Shown here piece by piece: positions 34,601-41,634 of a stretch of 47,268 nt of DNA. Made by a program: the position numbers and the translations under genes. The DNA is taken from NCBI GenBank assembly GCA_021405315.1, contig QWIH01000027.1:1-47268 (forward strand), in the 5' to 3' direction. Source of the DNA: Leptolyngbya sp. PLA1 (GTDB lineage: Bacteria > Planctomycetota > Phycisphaerae > Phycisphaerales > UBA1924). Under the pieces are notes generated by a model. That model worked only from the letters and a program-made list of their open reading frames with translations, ran no database searches and was not told the origin of the DNA. Positions within the stretch are counted from its first letter, which is position 1, and the number at the start of each line of letters is the position of its first letter.

Positions 34601-35586
34601 AGATCAATCCGGCCGACCTGCGGGCGGATAGCGAGGACAGCCGCCGGCAGGTTCTGGAGACGCTGTCGGACGCGGCGGAGGCCGCGATCAGGTCGACGGA
34701 TCTCTCCGGGCTGGCCGCGTTCGTCGCGCCGGACTACGGGGCGACGCAGCTCGCGGGGTGGGTGCGGGACAAGCTCGGGATCGAGATTGCGCCCGCGGAA
34801 ATCGTGAAGACCCAGAAGGCCGGCACAGACCCGGTGCAGGCCGTCACGGACCTGCTGATGGCCCGGGTGCGCGAGCTGTACCGCCAGCGGGAGATCGAGT
34901 ACCCGGTCGACTACGCCATGAACATGACCCTCATGCTCATGCGTCAGGACGCGGCGATGGCGCTGGAGAACCTGATCTCGTGGGCGAACCGCCGCTACGG
35001 GACGAGCCTCACCATCGACGAGGTTCGGAAGACCCCGCCCCAGAAGTTCCGCCAGCAGCTCAACGGGCTCGCGGAGAAGTTCGTCAGCGAGAGGCAACTC
35101 GAGAAGGCGATCGACGAAGCACTCGCCTGCGCCGACGACGAGGCCCTGGATGCGCACTTCAAGGCCCGCTTCGGACGCGGGATCCCGGACTCGATGAGGT
35201 GGCTCGAAGGCGAGGAACGCAAGGACGCGATCCGCGCGGGCGTGGAGAGCATCCTGCGTGCGGAGCTTCTCCAGTTCGAACGGACCATCCTGCTCCGCAC
35301 CATGGACGAGACGTGGAAGGAGCATCTCCACGAGATGGACCAGCTCCGCGACACGATCAACTTCCGCGCGGTCAGCCAGCAGGACCCGAGGATCGAGTAC
35401 AAGCGCGAGGGGTCGAAGCAGTTCGTCAGCGCTATGCAGACCATCCGGTCAAAGGTCACCGACTACGTGTTCAAGGCCAAGCTGTCGCCCGTGCCGGCGG
35501 GGGCACCCATGCCTCCGCGGTCTCCTCTCCCCGGCCAGGGGGGCGGTGGCGGTCAGCCCATGATCACGGGCCCGGGCCTTGCCTGA
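31627..35586 (+). CDS. secA: Preprotein translocase ATPase SecA, enlarged
   Basis: Motor ATPase that drives unfolded preproteins through SecYEG. At 1319 residues it is far longer than the usual 800-900. Conserved core: the N-terminal PILNKLIGTRNER, FDVQLIGGMVL then Walker A MKTGEGKT (187-194), VTVNDYLVQRD, Walker B VDEVDSILIDEARTPLII (295-312), MTGTADTEAQEF, TNMAGRGTDIKLG and GRSGRQGDKGSSRFYVSLED. Extra material includes an insertion before the Q-loop (about 97-165), a charged coiled-coil (341-405), an insertion in the second nucleotide-binding fold and a long expansion of the scaffold region (about 940-1180). The C-terminus is Pro/Gly-rich without the CxC-CH zinc motif. ATG 31627 is the first start codon in frame. 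Confidence 0.96.
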   Translation: MAETGIPLIGPILNKLIGTRNERFVKKYTQRVAQIGALESKVRPLTDAQIREKLAEFRARHDKGEATDDIMPEAFAVAREAMDRAVGIRNIFNPKFAFDPSTLPETVRGMYASVKAEMDARPPAPPTGEWMGCSAPVPGWMQVDIPVELYEAVRALYPESRPPFRARPFDVQLIGGMVLCQGKISEMKTGEGKTIVGPLACYMACIERLKVHVVTVNDYLVQRDRDWTFPYFHALGMTVGAIHPMHMQDESEKRVMYRCDVVYGTTAEFGFDYLRDNMKQSVDMQVQRKRQFAIVDEVDSILIDEARTPLIISGQAHDDQPRYEMADQLARHLVQKQKPWTEANEKVEKCQMRIKGLEGDIRQARDRSQVPKLQAEIASLKAELPKLEKARDAFTQYYEVKMERKSAHLAHDGVSEAQRVAGVGSFYVDENLDLPHLLEQALRAHTVYERDRDYVVMPAQDPQTGRTVPSVVIVDTNTGRPMIGRQWSDGLHQAVECKEKVPIKQETQTVATITIQNFFKMYRRLAGMTGTADTEAQEFHDIYKLDVVAIPTNRAVVRRDYDDMVFLTAKDKWNAIVDEIKYFHDVGRPILVGTTSVEKSELISRMLTGKHQLQHEVLNAKQHEREANIVENAGQLGAVMIATNMAGRGTDIKLGSITREQLLDHWLRRGIASAKVTVQSTDEELREACYRKIASRELDDVQKRDAESMPFAELEMRLLKHWCSKYTWLTPKQIDQGGPEELRTALDEHGRFLLHRLRWFASVEDMGGLHVIGTERHEARRIDNQLRGRSGRQGDKGSSRFYVSLEDDLMKLFAGETTMRILARLGMKEGDAIEHPMLSKSVANAQKKVEERNFHYRKTVLEYDEVMEHQRQAFYGTRQRVLEGRDVKGLLFDFIKTTVREASAEYLDRNYPYICAAEYAKGKLECTIDPDRLRGRELPEMEMAIAEEALYEARHSISITLGEYLPEVESEARVDFDAAGLARWARSRFGVEINPADLRADSEDSRRQVLETLSDAAEAAIRSTDLSGLAAFVAPDYGATQLAGWVRDKLGIEIAPAEIVKTQKAGTDPVQAVTDLLMARVRELYRQREIEYPVDYAMNMTLMLMRQDAAMALENLISWANRRYGTSLTIDEVRKTPPQKFRQQLNGLAEKFVSERQLEKAIDEALACADDEALDAHFKARFGRGIPDSMRWLEGEERKDAIRAGVESILRAELLQFERTILLRTMDETWKEHLHEMDQLRDTINFRAVSQQDPRIEYKREGSKQFVSAMQTIRSKVTDYVFKAKLSPVPAGAPMPPRSPLPGQGGGGGQPMITGPGLA

Positions 35587-35649
35587 CAGGTCCCGGCGGG
35601 TGTCTGAGATTTGTGGGGCCCGGACGAATCCCAGACCGAAGGACGCCCG

Positions 35650-35655
35650 TACAGT
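35650..35655 (+). promoter_or_regulatory. -10 element (TACAGT) of the prepilin-like gene
   Basis: Predicts a leader of about 39 bases starting just before a perfect hairpin. Confidence 0.45.
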
Positions 35656-35663
35656 ACCACGTC

Positions 35664-35681
35664 GGGGAAGGGGGCTTCCCC
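35664..35681 (+). promoter_or_regulatory. 5' leader hairpin of the prepilin-like gene
   Basis: GGGGAAG (35664-35670) and CTTCCCC (35675-35681) pair across four G bases, close to the predicted transcript start and six bases upstream of the AAGGGAG site (35688-35694). It could be a stabilising 5' hairpin, or a terminator of secA. Confidence 0.45.
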
Positions 35682-35700
35682 GCGCTCAAGGGAGTGCGAC

Positions 35701-36540
35701 ATGCCTTCGGCCCGCCGCGCCTTCACGCTGATGGAACTCCTCGTGGTGATCGGGATCATCGCGGTCCTGATCGCGATCACGTTCATGGTGGGCCGCGCCG
35801 TGACCACCAACTCGAAGAAGGGCGTGACGCAGGACACCCTGCGCGTGCTCGACTCCGCGCTCACCGCGTATGTCGCGGCCAAGGGCGAGTTGCCCCCGCC
35901 CTGGCTGCCGGATCCGCGCACGGGTGGCGCGGGCCGCCGTGTGCCCATCGCGGACGCGAGAGAGATGCCCGATCCCGGCAACTCGAACGGTCAGGGGGCG
36001 GAGGTTGGGATCATCCCCAGCATCGCGTACTTCGTCCGCCAGTGCGAGAGCGTGCCGGAAGCCAAGGCCCTGCTGGACCGCCTGCCTTCGAAGGTTGCGG
36101 TCCAGAGGCCGCTCCCGCTTGAGCAGGGGGTTGCGCTCCCGTACAACACGTCAAGCACGCAGGTCGCGAGCTTCACCGTCATCCTTGATGGATGGGGCAA
36201 GCCGATCCGGTACGTCCACCCGGCCTTCAGCGCCGCCTTCGCGGAGAGCTCGACCGCCGCCATCCTCTCGCCCCCGGCGCAGGACGACGGGTCGGCCACC
36301 CAATGGACATTCACGAACATCCGGCGCACGTACAGCGTGAATGCGGCTCCCCCCGCGGGCAGCCCGCCCTCGGCCTACCCGGATAGTGACGGCGGGCGGT
36401 GCTCGGGCGGAAGGCCCTACTTCTATTCCGCCGGCGAGGACGGGTTGGTTGGGCGGGTCGCGAATAACAACGGCGACATGCTGCTGGACTGGGACAAGGA
36501 CAACGTCTACTCGGCGGTACCCGTGTTGCCCATGAACTGA
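35701..36540 (+). CDS. Prepilin-type N-terminal cleavage/methylation domain protein
   Basis: A 279-residue type IV pilin or type II secretion pseudopilin-like protein. The short basic leader MPSARRA precedes the processing motif FTLMELLVVIGIIAVLIAI, with the invariant Glu at +5, so prepilin peptidase would cut before F. The helix continues to about residue 30. The globular part contains NSNGQGAEVGIIPSIAYF and a C-terminal Asp/Gly-rich segment ending GDMLLDWDKDNVYSAVPVL, as in planctomycete prepilin-like proteins. No assembly ATPase or peptidase is nearby. AAGGGAG six bases before the ATG sets the start. It follows secA after 114 bases with its own promoter. Confidence 0.9.
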   Translation: MPSARRAFTLMELLVVIGIIAVLIAITFMVGRAVTTNSKKGVTQDTLRVLDSALTAYVAAKGELPPPWLPDPRTGGAGRRVPIADAREMPDPGNSNGQGAEVGIIPSIAYFVRQCESVPEAKALLDRLPSKVAVQRPLPLEQGVALPYNTSSTQVASFTVILDGWGKPIRYVHPAFSAAFAESSTAAILSPPAQDDGSATQWTFTNIRRTYSVNAAPPAGSPPSAYPDSDGGRCSGGRPYFYSAGEDGLVGRVANNNGDMLLDWDKDNVYSAVPVLPMN

Positions 36541-36549
36541 GCTTCCCGG

Positions 36550-36555
36550 TATTCT
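36550..36555 (+). promoter_or_regulatory. -10 element (TATTCT) of the dinB-like gene
   Basis: TATTCT ends seven bases before ATG 36563. Confidence 0.5.
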
Positions 36556-36562
36556 GCGGCCC

Positions 36563-37051
36563 ATGAGCGAACCGCTGAAGCTGCTCTCGGCGCTGGCGCA
36601 AGCGAACTTCCGGGGAAAGGCCTGGCAGGGTGCCGCGCTCGCGGGTGCGGTCAGGGGCGTTTCCGCCGCGGAGGCTCTCCGGAGACCGAGCAAGGGGCGT
36701 CGGAACATCCACGAGTTGGTGCTGCACGCGGCGTATTGGAAGTACGCGGTGCGTCGGAGGCTGAACCCCGCGGAAGACGCGCCGTTCCCCGTATCGCCCG
36801 CGAACTGGCCGGCGACACCCGCGTCCCCGGATGCAGAGGAGTGGAAGCGTGCCGTGAAGTTGCTCAAGCGAGAGCACGAGAAGCTTGTGCGTGCGATCGA
36901 GGGACTGGATGCGGGGTCGCTCGATCAGATACCGCCGGGCGCTCGGACCTGGACGCGGGCGCAACTCATCATGGGCATCGCGTCCCACGACGCGTACCAC
37001 ACCGGTCAGATCCAGCTACTCAAGAAGCTGATACGGACCCGCGGGAGCTGA
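36563..37051 (+). CDS. DinB-fold family protein
   Basis: A 162-residue four-helix-bundle protein of the DinB/YfiT superfamily, whose members bind a metal through three histidines and include thiol-dependent transferases such as mycothiol and bacillithiol transferases. The histidines are visible in HELVLHAAYWKY and in SHDAYHTGQIQLLKKL, the latter being the hallmark C-terminal helix. Substrate unknown. The stop is one base from the convergent stop of the GT-C/TPR gene, so no room exists for an intergenic terminator. Confidence 0.85.
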   Translation: MSEPLKLLSALAQANFRGKAWQGAALAGAVRGVSAAEALRRPSKGRRNIHELVLHAAYWKYAVRRRLNPAEDAPFPVSPANWPATPASPDAEEWKRAVKLLKREHEKLVRAIEGLDAGSLDQIPPGARTWTRAQLIMGIASHDAYHTGQIQLLKKLIRTRGS

Positions 37052-37052
37052 C

Positions 37053-39122
37053 TCAGGGGAGGCGGCCCGCGCGGTAGTCGGCTTCGGACTGCCTGAGCCC
37101 CTGCATCGCGGGCTCGTCACCCGCGGCGCGGGCGAGGTCCGCGCCAAGGGCCGCGTAGCGGGCCGCGGCGGCAAAGTCGCCGTTCACGGCTTCGGCGAGC
37201 GCCAACGCTTCCAGCACCGTGTAGTTTCGATTCCCGCTGGCGTCCGCGGCGGCGCGGGCATGCCGGAGCGCGCGGGGCCAGTCACGCAGCGAGACGTCTG
37301 CCGGAGCGAGTCTCAACCTCGTGGCCATGAGCAGCAGGCCGACGGCCCGCGGGGCGTGCGTCAGGCCTTCGTCGCAGGCGGCGAGCGCGTCTTTCTCGCG
37401 TCCGAGGAGCTCGTAGCATGTCGCGACGCCAAGCCTCGCGGGGCCGAAGTCTCCCCTGAGCCTCACCACCGCCTGGAAGTGGGGGAGGGCATCCTCTGGT
37501 CGCGAATACCCCAGGTGCATCTGCGCGAGGCCCATGCGGGCCTCGATCAGCGTCGGTTCGATCGCTACGGCACGCTGGTACAGGGCCAGGGCCTCGGGGA
37601 GTGCCCGCTTCTTTTCGAGCAACCCCGCCAGATTGGCCATCGTGACCGCGTTGTCGGGCGCGAGTTGGAGCGCACGCCGATAGCTCGCCTCCGCGCGCTC
37701 GGGCTGGCCGGCGTCCCTCAGCGCACTCCCGAGCATCATGTGGGCGTCAACCCAGTCGGGCCGGAGCCGGACGGCGTACTCGTACTGCTCCATTGCTCGG
37801 TCCGGTTTGCCATCGAGCATCAGGCCCTCTGCGAGGCCAAGGCGTGCCGTGTAGTTCTCGGGTGCCACCTCGACCGCCCGTGTCCAGAGCGTGGTGGCGC
37901 TCCGCCAGGTGGGAACCAGCCTGAACGTGAGCACCGCACAGGTGAGAGCCAACGCGACGCAGCCGATGCGCACAAACGGTGCGAGCCCGGGCCGGACGTC
38001 CGCCAGGCGATCCGCGGTCAGGGCGAAGGCGATGAAGACCGCCAGCGAGGCGGGATAGAGGAAATGGTCGGAGGTATGAGTGACCGCGAGGTTGCCAAAG
38101 GGGATGAAGCCCAGCGTGGGGCCGAGCAGGAGAAGCCCATGCAGAGCGGCCCAGACCCAGTGCCCTCCGAGTCGCCCGCGGCGATGGAGCCAGAGCACCA
38201 GCCCCAGCCCCGCGATCGTTGCGGCCGCAGGCAGCCACCAGTGCCATGAGGACGCGCCGACGCCCCACTGGTCGTACGCGAGCGAGAGCCCCGCGGGCCA
38301 GAGCAGGCGGCCGAGGTACGCCCACGGGGCGGCGCCGGCGATCTGCAGGCGCTGCGCGAGGTCCGGCATCCAGTCGGCGGCGCTCTTGTCCACGAACTTC
38401 TGTTCGAAGGCCAAGGTGACCGCCGCGAGCAGGCCCCCCAGCAGGAGCATGGGGATGGCGCGGACGGCACTGCGCTTCCATGGCGCGCCGAGCATGAACT
38501 GATCCAGAGCAACGAGCGCAAGGGGAAGGCCCAGGATCGCGGTCTTTGACAGCATGCCGAGGGCAAAGAGCGCGAGCGAAGAGAGATACCACCATCGACC
38601 CGCGGACGCGCCCGCCTCCGCGGCCCGCGACGAGCGAACCCACGCGATCATGCTCATGAGCATGAAGGCGACCGCCAGCGTGTTCTTCTGCTCGGCGATC
38701 CACGCGACCGTGATGACCTGCGTGGGATGCAGCGCAAAGAGCGCGGTTGCGACCCTCGCGACGGAGAGCGGCTGGCCAAGCGTCCGAAGGAACACGAAGA
38801 CCAGTGCCGCATTGAGGAGGTGCAGGGTCAGTCCGACGATGTGGTAACCCGTGGCGTCGGCTCCGAAGAAGCGGTACTCAAGCCAGTACAGCGTGAAGGT
38901 GAGGGGGTAGTACTGCTCGGTCTCGTGCGTGACCCAGATCCGCCGCAGACCGTCGGGCGCGGTCATGAGGGGGCTCTTGGTCACATAGGCGGTGTCGTCC
39001 CAGCCGGTCCATCCGAGCGTGCCGACCTGCCAGTACGCGCCGACGCCCACCAGCAGCACCACGCAGAGCGCCAGGAGCCAGCGGATGAGCGGTGGTTGTG
39101 CGGAAGTCCCGGTGCCCGTCAT
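37053..39122 (-). CDS. GT-C-like membrane protein with C-terminal TPR domain (TMTC-like)
   Basis: A 689-residue protein. The first ~420 residues contain about ten hydrophobic helices. The first luminal/periplasmic loop carries TGWDDTAYVTKSP with an Asp pair (D42-D43), then ITVAWIAEQKNTLAVAF and NLAVTHTSDHFLYPASLAV loops, the layout of lipid-linked-sugar-dependent GT-C enzymes. The C-terminal ~250 residues are TPR repeats (for example YTARLGLAEGLMLDGKPDRA and NAVTMANLAGLLEKKRALPE). The combination matches eukaryotic TMTC O-mannosyltransferases and related bacterial proteins. ATG 39122 follows the stop of the GT2 gene by one base, indicating coupled translation. Likely role: transfer of a sugar from a polyprenyl phosphate to protein. 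Activity is inferred. Confidence 0.8.
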   Translation of the reverse strand: MTGTGTSAQPPLIRWLLALCVVLLVGVGAYWQVGTLGWTGWDDTAYVTKSPLMTAPDGLRRIWVTHETEQYYPLTFTLYWLEYRFFGADATGYHIVGLTLHLLNAALVFVFLRTLGQPLSVARVATALFALHPTQVITVAWIAEQKNTLAVAFMLMSMIAWVRSSRAAEAGASAGRWWYLSSLALFALGMLSKTAILGLPLALVALDQFMLGAPWKRSAVRAIPMLLLGGLLAAVTLAFEQKFVDKSAADWMPDLAQRLQIAGAAPWAYLGRLLWPAGLSLAYDQWGVGASSWHWWLPAAATIAGLGLVLWLHRRGRLGGHWVWAALHGLLLLGPTLGFIPFGNLAVTHTSDHFLYPASLAVFIAFALTADRLADVRPGLAPFVRIGCVALALTCAVLTFRLVPTWRSATTLWTRAVEVAPENYTARLGLAEGLMLDGKPDRAMEQYEYAVRLRPDWVDAHMMLGSALRDAGQPERAEASYRRALQLAPDNAVTMANLAGLLEKKRALPEALALYQRAVAIEPTLIEARMGLAQMHLGYSRPEDALPHFQAVVRLRGDFGPARLGVATCYELLGREKDALAACDEGLTHAPRAVGLLLMATRLRLAPADVSLRDWPRALRHARAAADASGNRNYTVLEALALAEAVNGDFAAAARYAALGADLARAAGDEPAMQGLRQSEADYRAGRLP

Positions 39123-39123
39123 G

Positions 39124-39891
39124 TCAGCGTCCTTCGCGGATGGTGCCCGCGAGCGAGAGTAGTTCGGCGAAGGCACGGAAGATGACGCGCAGGCTGGCGC
39201 CGCCCGCGGCTCCGGCGAGGCGTGGTCGATGCTCCACGGGCAACTCGACGACGGTGAGACCGGCGCGGTCCGCGCGGGCGAGCATCTCCGCCGAGATCAG
39301 AGCGCCAGAGCTCACCCACGCACGCCCTCCCGGACTGCGGGCGAAGCCGCCGGGAAGCAGCTTGAATGCGCAGTCGACGTCCCGGTATCGGAAGCCGAAG
39401 ACCAGTCCGACAAGTCTCCCCCAGAGCCATGCGTTGAGGGCTCGGCGAGTCCCCTCGGCACGGCTCAGGCGGAAGCCGATGGCGGCGGCGCACCCCGAAC
39501 TGCCCGCGTTCGCCAGAAAGGTCCCCACCTGTCCGAGGTCGAACTGGCCGTCGCCGTCGGTGAGAAAGACCCACTCGGCGGTCGTGGCCTCAAAGCCTCT
39601 GCGGACCGCCCCGCCATACCCCAGGCTGATGGGATTGTGCACGACCCGCACACGCTGGTCGGCCCGGGCCATGGTCTCCGCCAGACGGCGCGTGCCATCG
39701 GTGCTGCCATCATCGACAACGACGACTTCAAGCCGGCCGCAGTGGGGCGCGAGGGCAAGAGACTCGCGGATGGTCCGCTCGACATTGCCCTCCTCGTTGC
39801 GGCAGGGCAGGACCACACCCAGAGAGGGCAAGGGGGGAGCGGGGATGGGGGAGAACGTGGCCACGCGGAGGCTCGGGCAGAGAGCGCCCAA
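39124..39891 (-). CDS. GT2 glycosyltransferase, DPM1/polyprenyl-phosphate sugar synthase-like
   Basis: Soluble family 2 glycosyltransferase of about 255 residues that would make a polyprenyl-phosphate sugar on the cytoplasmic face. Motifs are GVVLPCRNEEGNVERTI, VVVDDGSTDGT, the metal-binding LTDGDGQFDL and the acceptor-site FRYRDVDCAFKLLPGG. Unlike GtrB-type relatives it has no C-terminal membrane helices, as in the short DPM1 class. The start is uncertain: TTG 39891 (nine bases after a minus-strand TAGTCT) or GTG 39864. The stop is one base before the start of the GT-C/TPR gene, so the pair forms a two-gene operon. The donor sugar cannot be told from sequence. Confidence 0.85.
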   Translation of the reverse strand: MGALCPSLRVATFSPIPAPPLPSLGVVLPCRNEEGNVERTIRESLALAPHCGRLEVVVVDDGSTDGTRRLAETMARADQRVRVVHNPISLGYGGAVRRGFEATTAEWVFLTDGDGQFDLGQVGTFLANAGSSGCAAAIGFRLSRAEGTRRALNAWLWGRLVGLVFGFRYRDVDCAFKLLPGGFARSPGGRAWVSSGALISAEMLARADRAGLTVVELPVEHRPRLAGAAGGASLRVIFRAFAELLSLAGTIREGR

Positions 39892-39900
39892 AGGGCCAAG

Positions 39901-39910
39901 AGACTATCCT
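39901..39910. promoter_or_regulatory. Overlapping divergent -10 elements
   Basis: Plus-strand TATCCT (39905-39910) ends eight bases before ATG 39919. Minus-strand TAGTCT (39906-39901) ends nine bases before TTG 39891. The two share two base pairs, so the promoters of the GT2 operon and the MBL gene face away from one point. Confidence 0.45.
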
Positions 39911-39918
39911 GACCACGC

Positions 39919-40875
39919 ATGCGTTACCACTGGAAACTGCTGAGGGCCGGAACGTTCAAACTCGACGCAGGATCGATGTTCGGGCTCATTCCCAGGGTGG
40001 TGTGGTCGCGGGCCGTGCCGGTGGACGAGCGAGGACGCATGACCGTGCAGCACAACTGCCTCCTGCTGGAATCCGAAACGCCCGGGCCTGCAGGGAGGCC
40101 GATCCGGGTGCTCATCGAGACCGGCTCCGGGGACAAGATGGACCCGAAGAGCCGGGACATCTTCGACTTGGAGAACCGGTCGATCCTGACGGCATTGGCG
40201 GAGGCGGGGACCGCGCCCGAGGCGATCGACGCCGTCGTCGTGACGCACCTGCACTTTGACCATGCCGGAGGCGTCACCCGGATGCCGGGGAAGGGCGAAG
40301 AGCCTGAGTGGCGGGATCCGGCGGCTCCGAACCATGGCGTCGTCCGCACCTTCCCGCGGGCGAAGATCTTCGCCCAGGCACGGGAGTGGAGCGATGCGCT
40401 GGCCAACCGCAGCGTCATGACGCGGACGTACTTCAGGGACCACCTCGAGCCCGTGAAGGACCAACTGGTCCTGGTGGATTCCCCGCGGCCGTTCCCGGCG
40501 GGCTACACGCCCGGACGCGATGAGTTGCCATGTATGGACGCGGACCTGATGACGACGCCGACGGTTCCCGGGGTCGAGGTGTTCCTCGTGCCCGGGCACA
40601 CCTGGGGTCAGCAGGCGATCCGCTTCGTTGACACCCGAGGCCGGACAGTTGTGTTCACGCCCGACGTCATGCCGACCCGTGCTCACAACGGAGCCGCATA
40701 CAGCCTGGGCTACGACGTTGAGCCCTACACCAGCATGGTGACGAGGCACTGGTTCCTTCGGGCGGCCGCGCGCAAGGCCTGGACGCTGGTCCTTGACCAC
40801 GAGCCCGGGAATCCGGTGGTGACGGTGAAGGAAAACGCGCGGGGGTGGTTCGACCTCACTGACGCCGGTGAATAG
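39919..40875 (+). CDS. MBL-fold metallo-hydrolase
   Basis: A 318-residue metallo-beta-lactamase-fold enzyme. The dinuclear metal motif HLHFDH is at about residues 111-116 within VVVTHLHFDHAGG. Further ligands are likely the His in VPGHTWGQQ, the Asp in FTPDVM and the His in VLDHEPG. Family members hydrolyse lactones, thioesters or phosphodiesters; the overall layout resembles lactonase-like members but substrate is not determined. The gene has a leaderless-type start. The next gene is 21 bases downstream with its own -10 element. Confidence 0.88.
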   Translation: MRYHWKLLRAGTFKLDAGSMFGLIPRVVWSRAVPVDERGRMTVQHNCLLLESETPGPAGRPIRVLIETGSGDKMDPKSRDIFDLENRSILTALAEAGTAPEAIDAVVVTHLHFDHAGGVTRMPGKGEEPEWRDPAAPNHGVVRTFPRAKIFAQAREWSDALANRSVMTRTYFRDHLEPVKDQLVLVDSPRPFPAGYTPGRDELPCMDADLMTTPTVPGVEVFLVPGHTWGQQAIRFVDTRGRTVVFTPDVMPTRAHNGAAYSLGYDVEPYTSMVTRHWFLRAAARKAWTLVLDHEPGNPVVTVKENARGWFDLTDAGE

Positions 40876-40883
40876 GGGGGGCG

Positions 40884-40889
40884 TACAAT
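40884..40889 (+). promoter_or_regulatory. -10 element (TACAAT) of the hotdog-protein gene
   Basis: TACAAT ends seven bases before GTG 40897. One of the closest matches to the TATAAT consensus in the set. Confidence 0.55.
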
Positions 40890-40896
40890 CGGCCGA

Positions 40897-41634
40897 GTGG
40901 TCACGGACGTGGAAAACAACGCCGCCGCTGGGCCCGCACCTCAGGGCGGAGGCCTCCCCGGCTCGCCCGAGGCGGAAGAGTACGAGGTGGGCCCCGGGTC
41001 GAGCGTGCGGCCCGCCAAGCTGTCTCTGATGGACCGCCTGGAGGCGTTCATCGCGCGCCTCTCGTCGCGGAGTCACTTCTGGCATCGCGTCTGCTCCATG
41101 ATCTGGCTGCCGTACGCCTTCCGTAGCGGCATCCGCATGAAGAAGGTCGACGAGCGGACCTTCGCCGCGGAGTTGCCGTTCCGCCGGTTCAACAAGAACT
41201 GGTACAACGCCATGGCGGGCGCCGCGCTCCTCGCGAACAGCGAGATCGCCGGGGGGATGTACATCTTCGGCGTCACCGGGGGCGACTACACGCTGGTGTG
41301 CAAGGAACTCTCGTACAAGTTTCTCCGGCCCTGCTTCGGCCCGGCGCTCTACAAGATCACGCCGCGCGAGAGCATCGAGGCCCTCATCCAGAAGGGCGGG
41401 GAGTTCAATCTCACCCTGGACCTGGACGTGGTGCAGCAACCACTGCTCCCCGCGGCCCTCGCCAGGAAGCGCAAGAAGGACCAACTTCTGGCCCGCATGG
41501 CGGCGAAGGCCCGGCTGGTCGGCCGCTGTGTCGCGACGTTCCATCTCACTCCGGTGACGCACAACAAGGCGAAGCACGGCCACGCCCGCGCCGTGGGCCG
41601 GGGATCCGAGTACCGCCAGAGCACCTCCGGATGA
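40897..41634 (+). CDS. Hotdog-fold (DUF4442-like) protein
   Basis: A 245-residue protein. After a disordered, Gly/Pro-rich N-terminus of about 45 residues comes a domain with the pattern of DUF4442/thioesterase-like hotdog proteins: IRMKKVDERTFAAELPFRRF, then NKNWYNAMAGAALLANSEIA (the central helix region), and later strands KELSYKFLRPCFGPALYKI. The C-terminus is basic and includes VATFHLTPVTHNKAKHGHAR. Catalytic residues are not obvious. GTG 40897 is supported by its promoter spacing. The stop overlaps the start of the following membrane-protein gene by four bases (ATGA), so both are probably made together. Confidence 0.65.
   Translation: MVTDVENNAAAGPAPQGGGLPGSPEAEEYEVGPGSSVRPAKLSLMDRLEAFIARLSSRSHFWHRVCSMIWLPYAFRSGIRMKKVDERTFAAELPFRRFNKNWYNAMAGAALLANSEIAGGMYIFGVTGGDYTLVCKELSYKFLRPCFGPALYKITPRESIEALIQKGGEFNLTLDLDVVQQPLLPAALARKRKKDQLLARMAAKARLVGRCVATFHLTPVTHNKAKHGHARAVGRGSEYRQSTSG

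Noticed and set aside
31513..35331. 1272-codon minus-strand open frame opposite secA
   Set aside because: Antisense shadow: Arg/His/Leu-rich composition with no domain, and it covers a fully conserved SecA.
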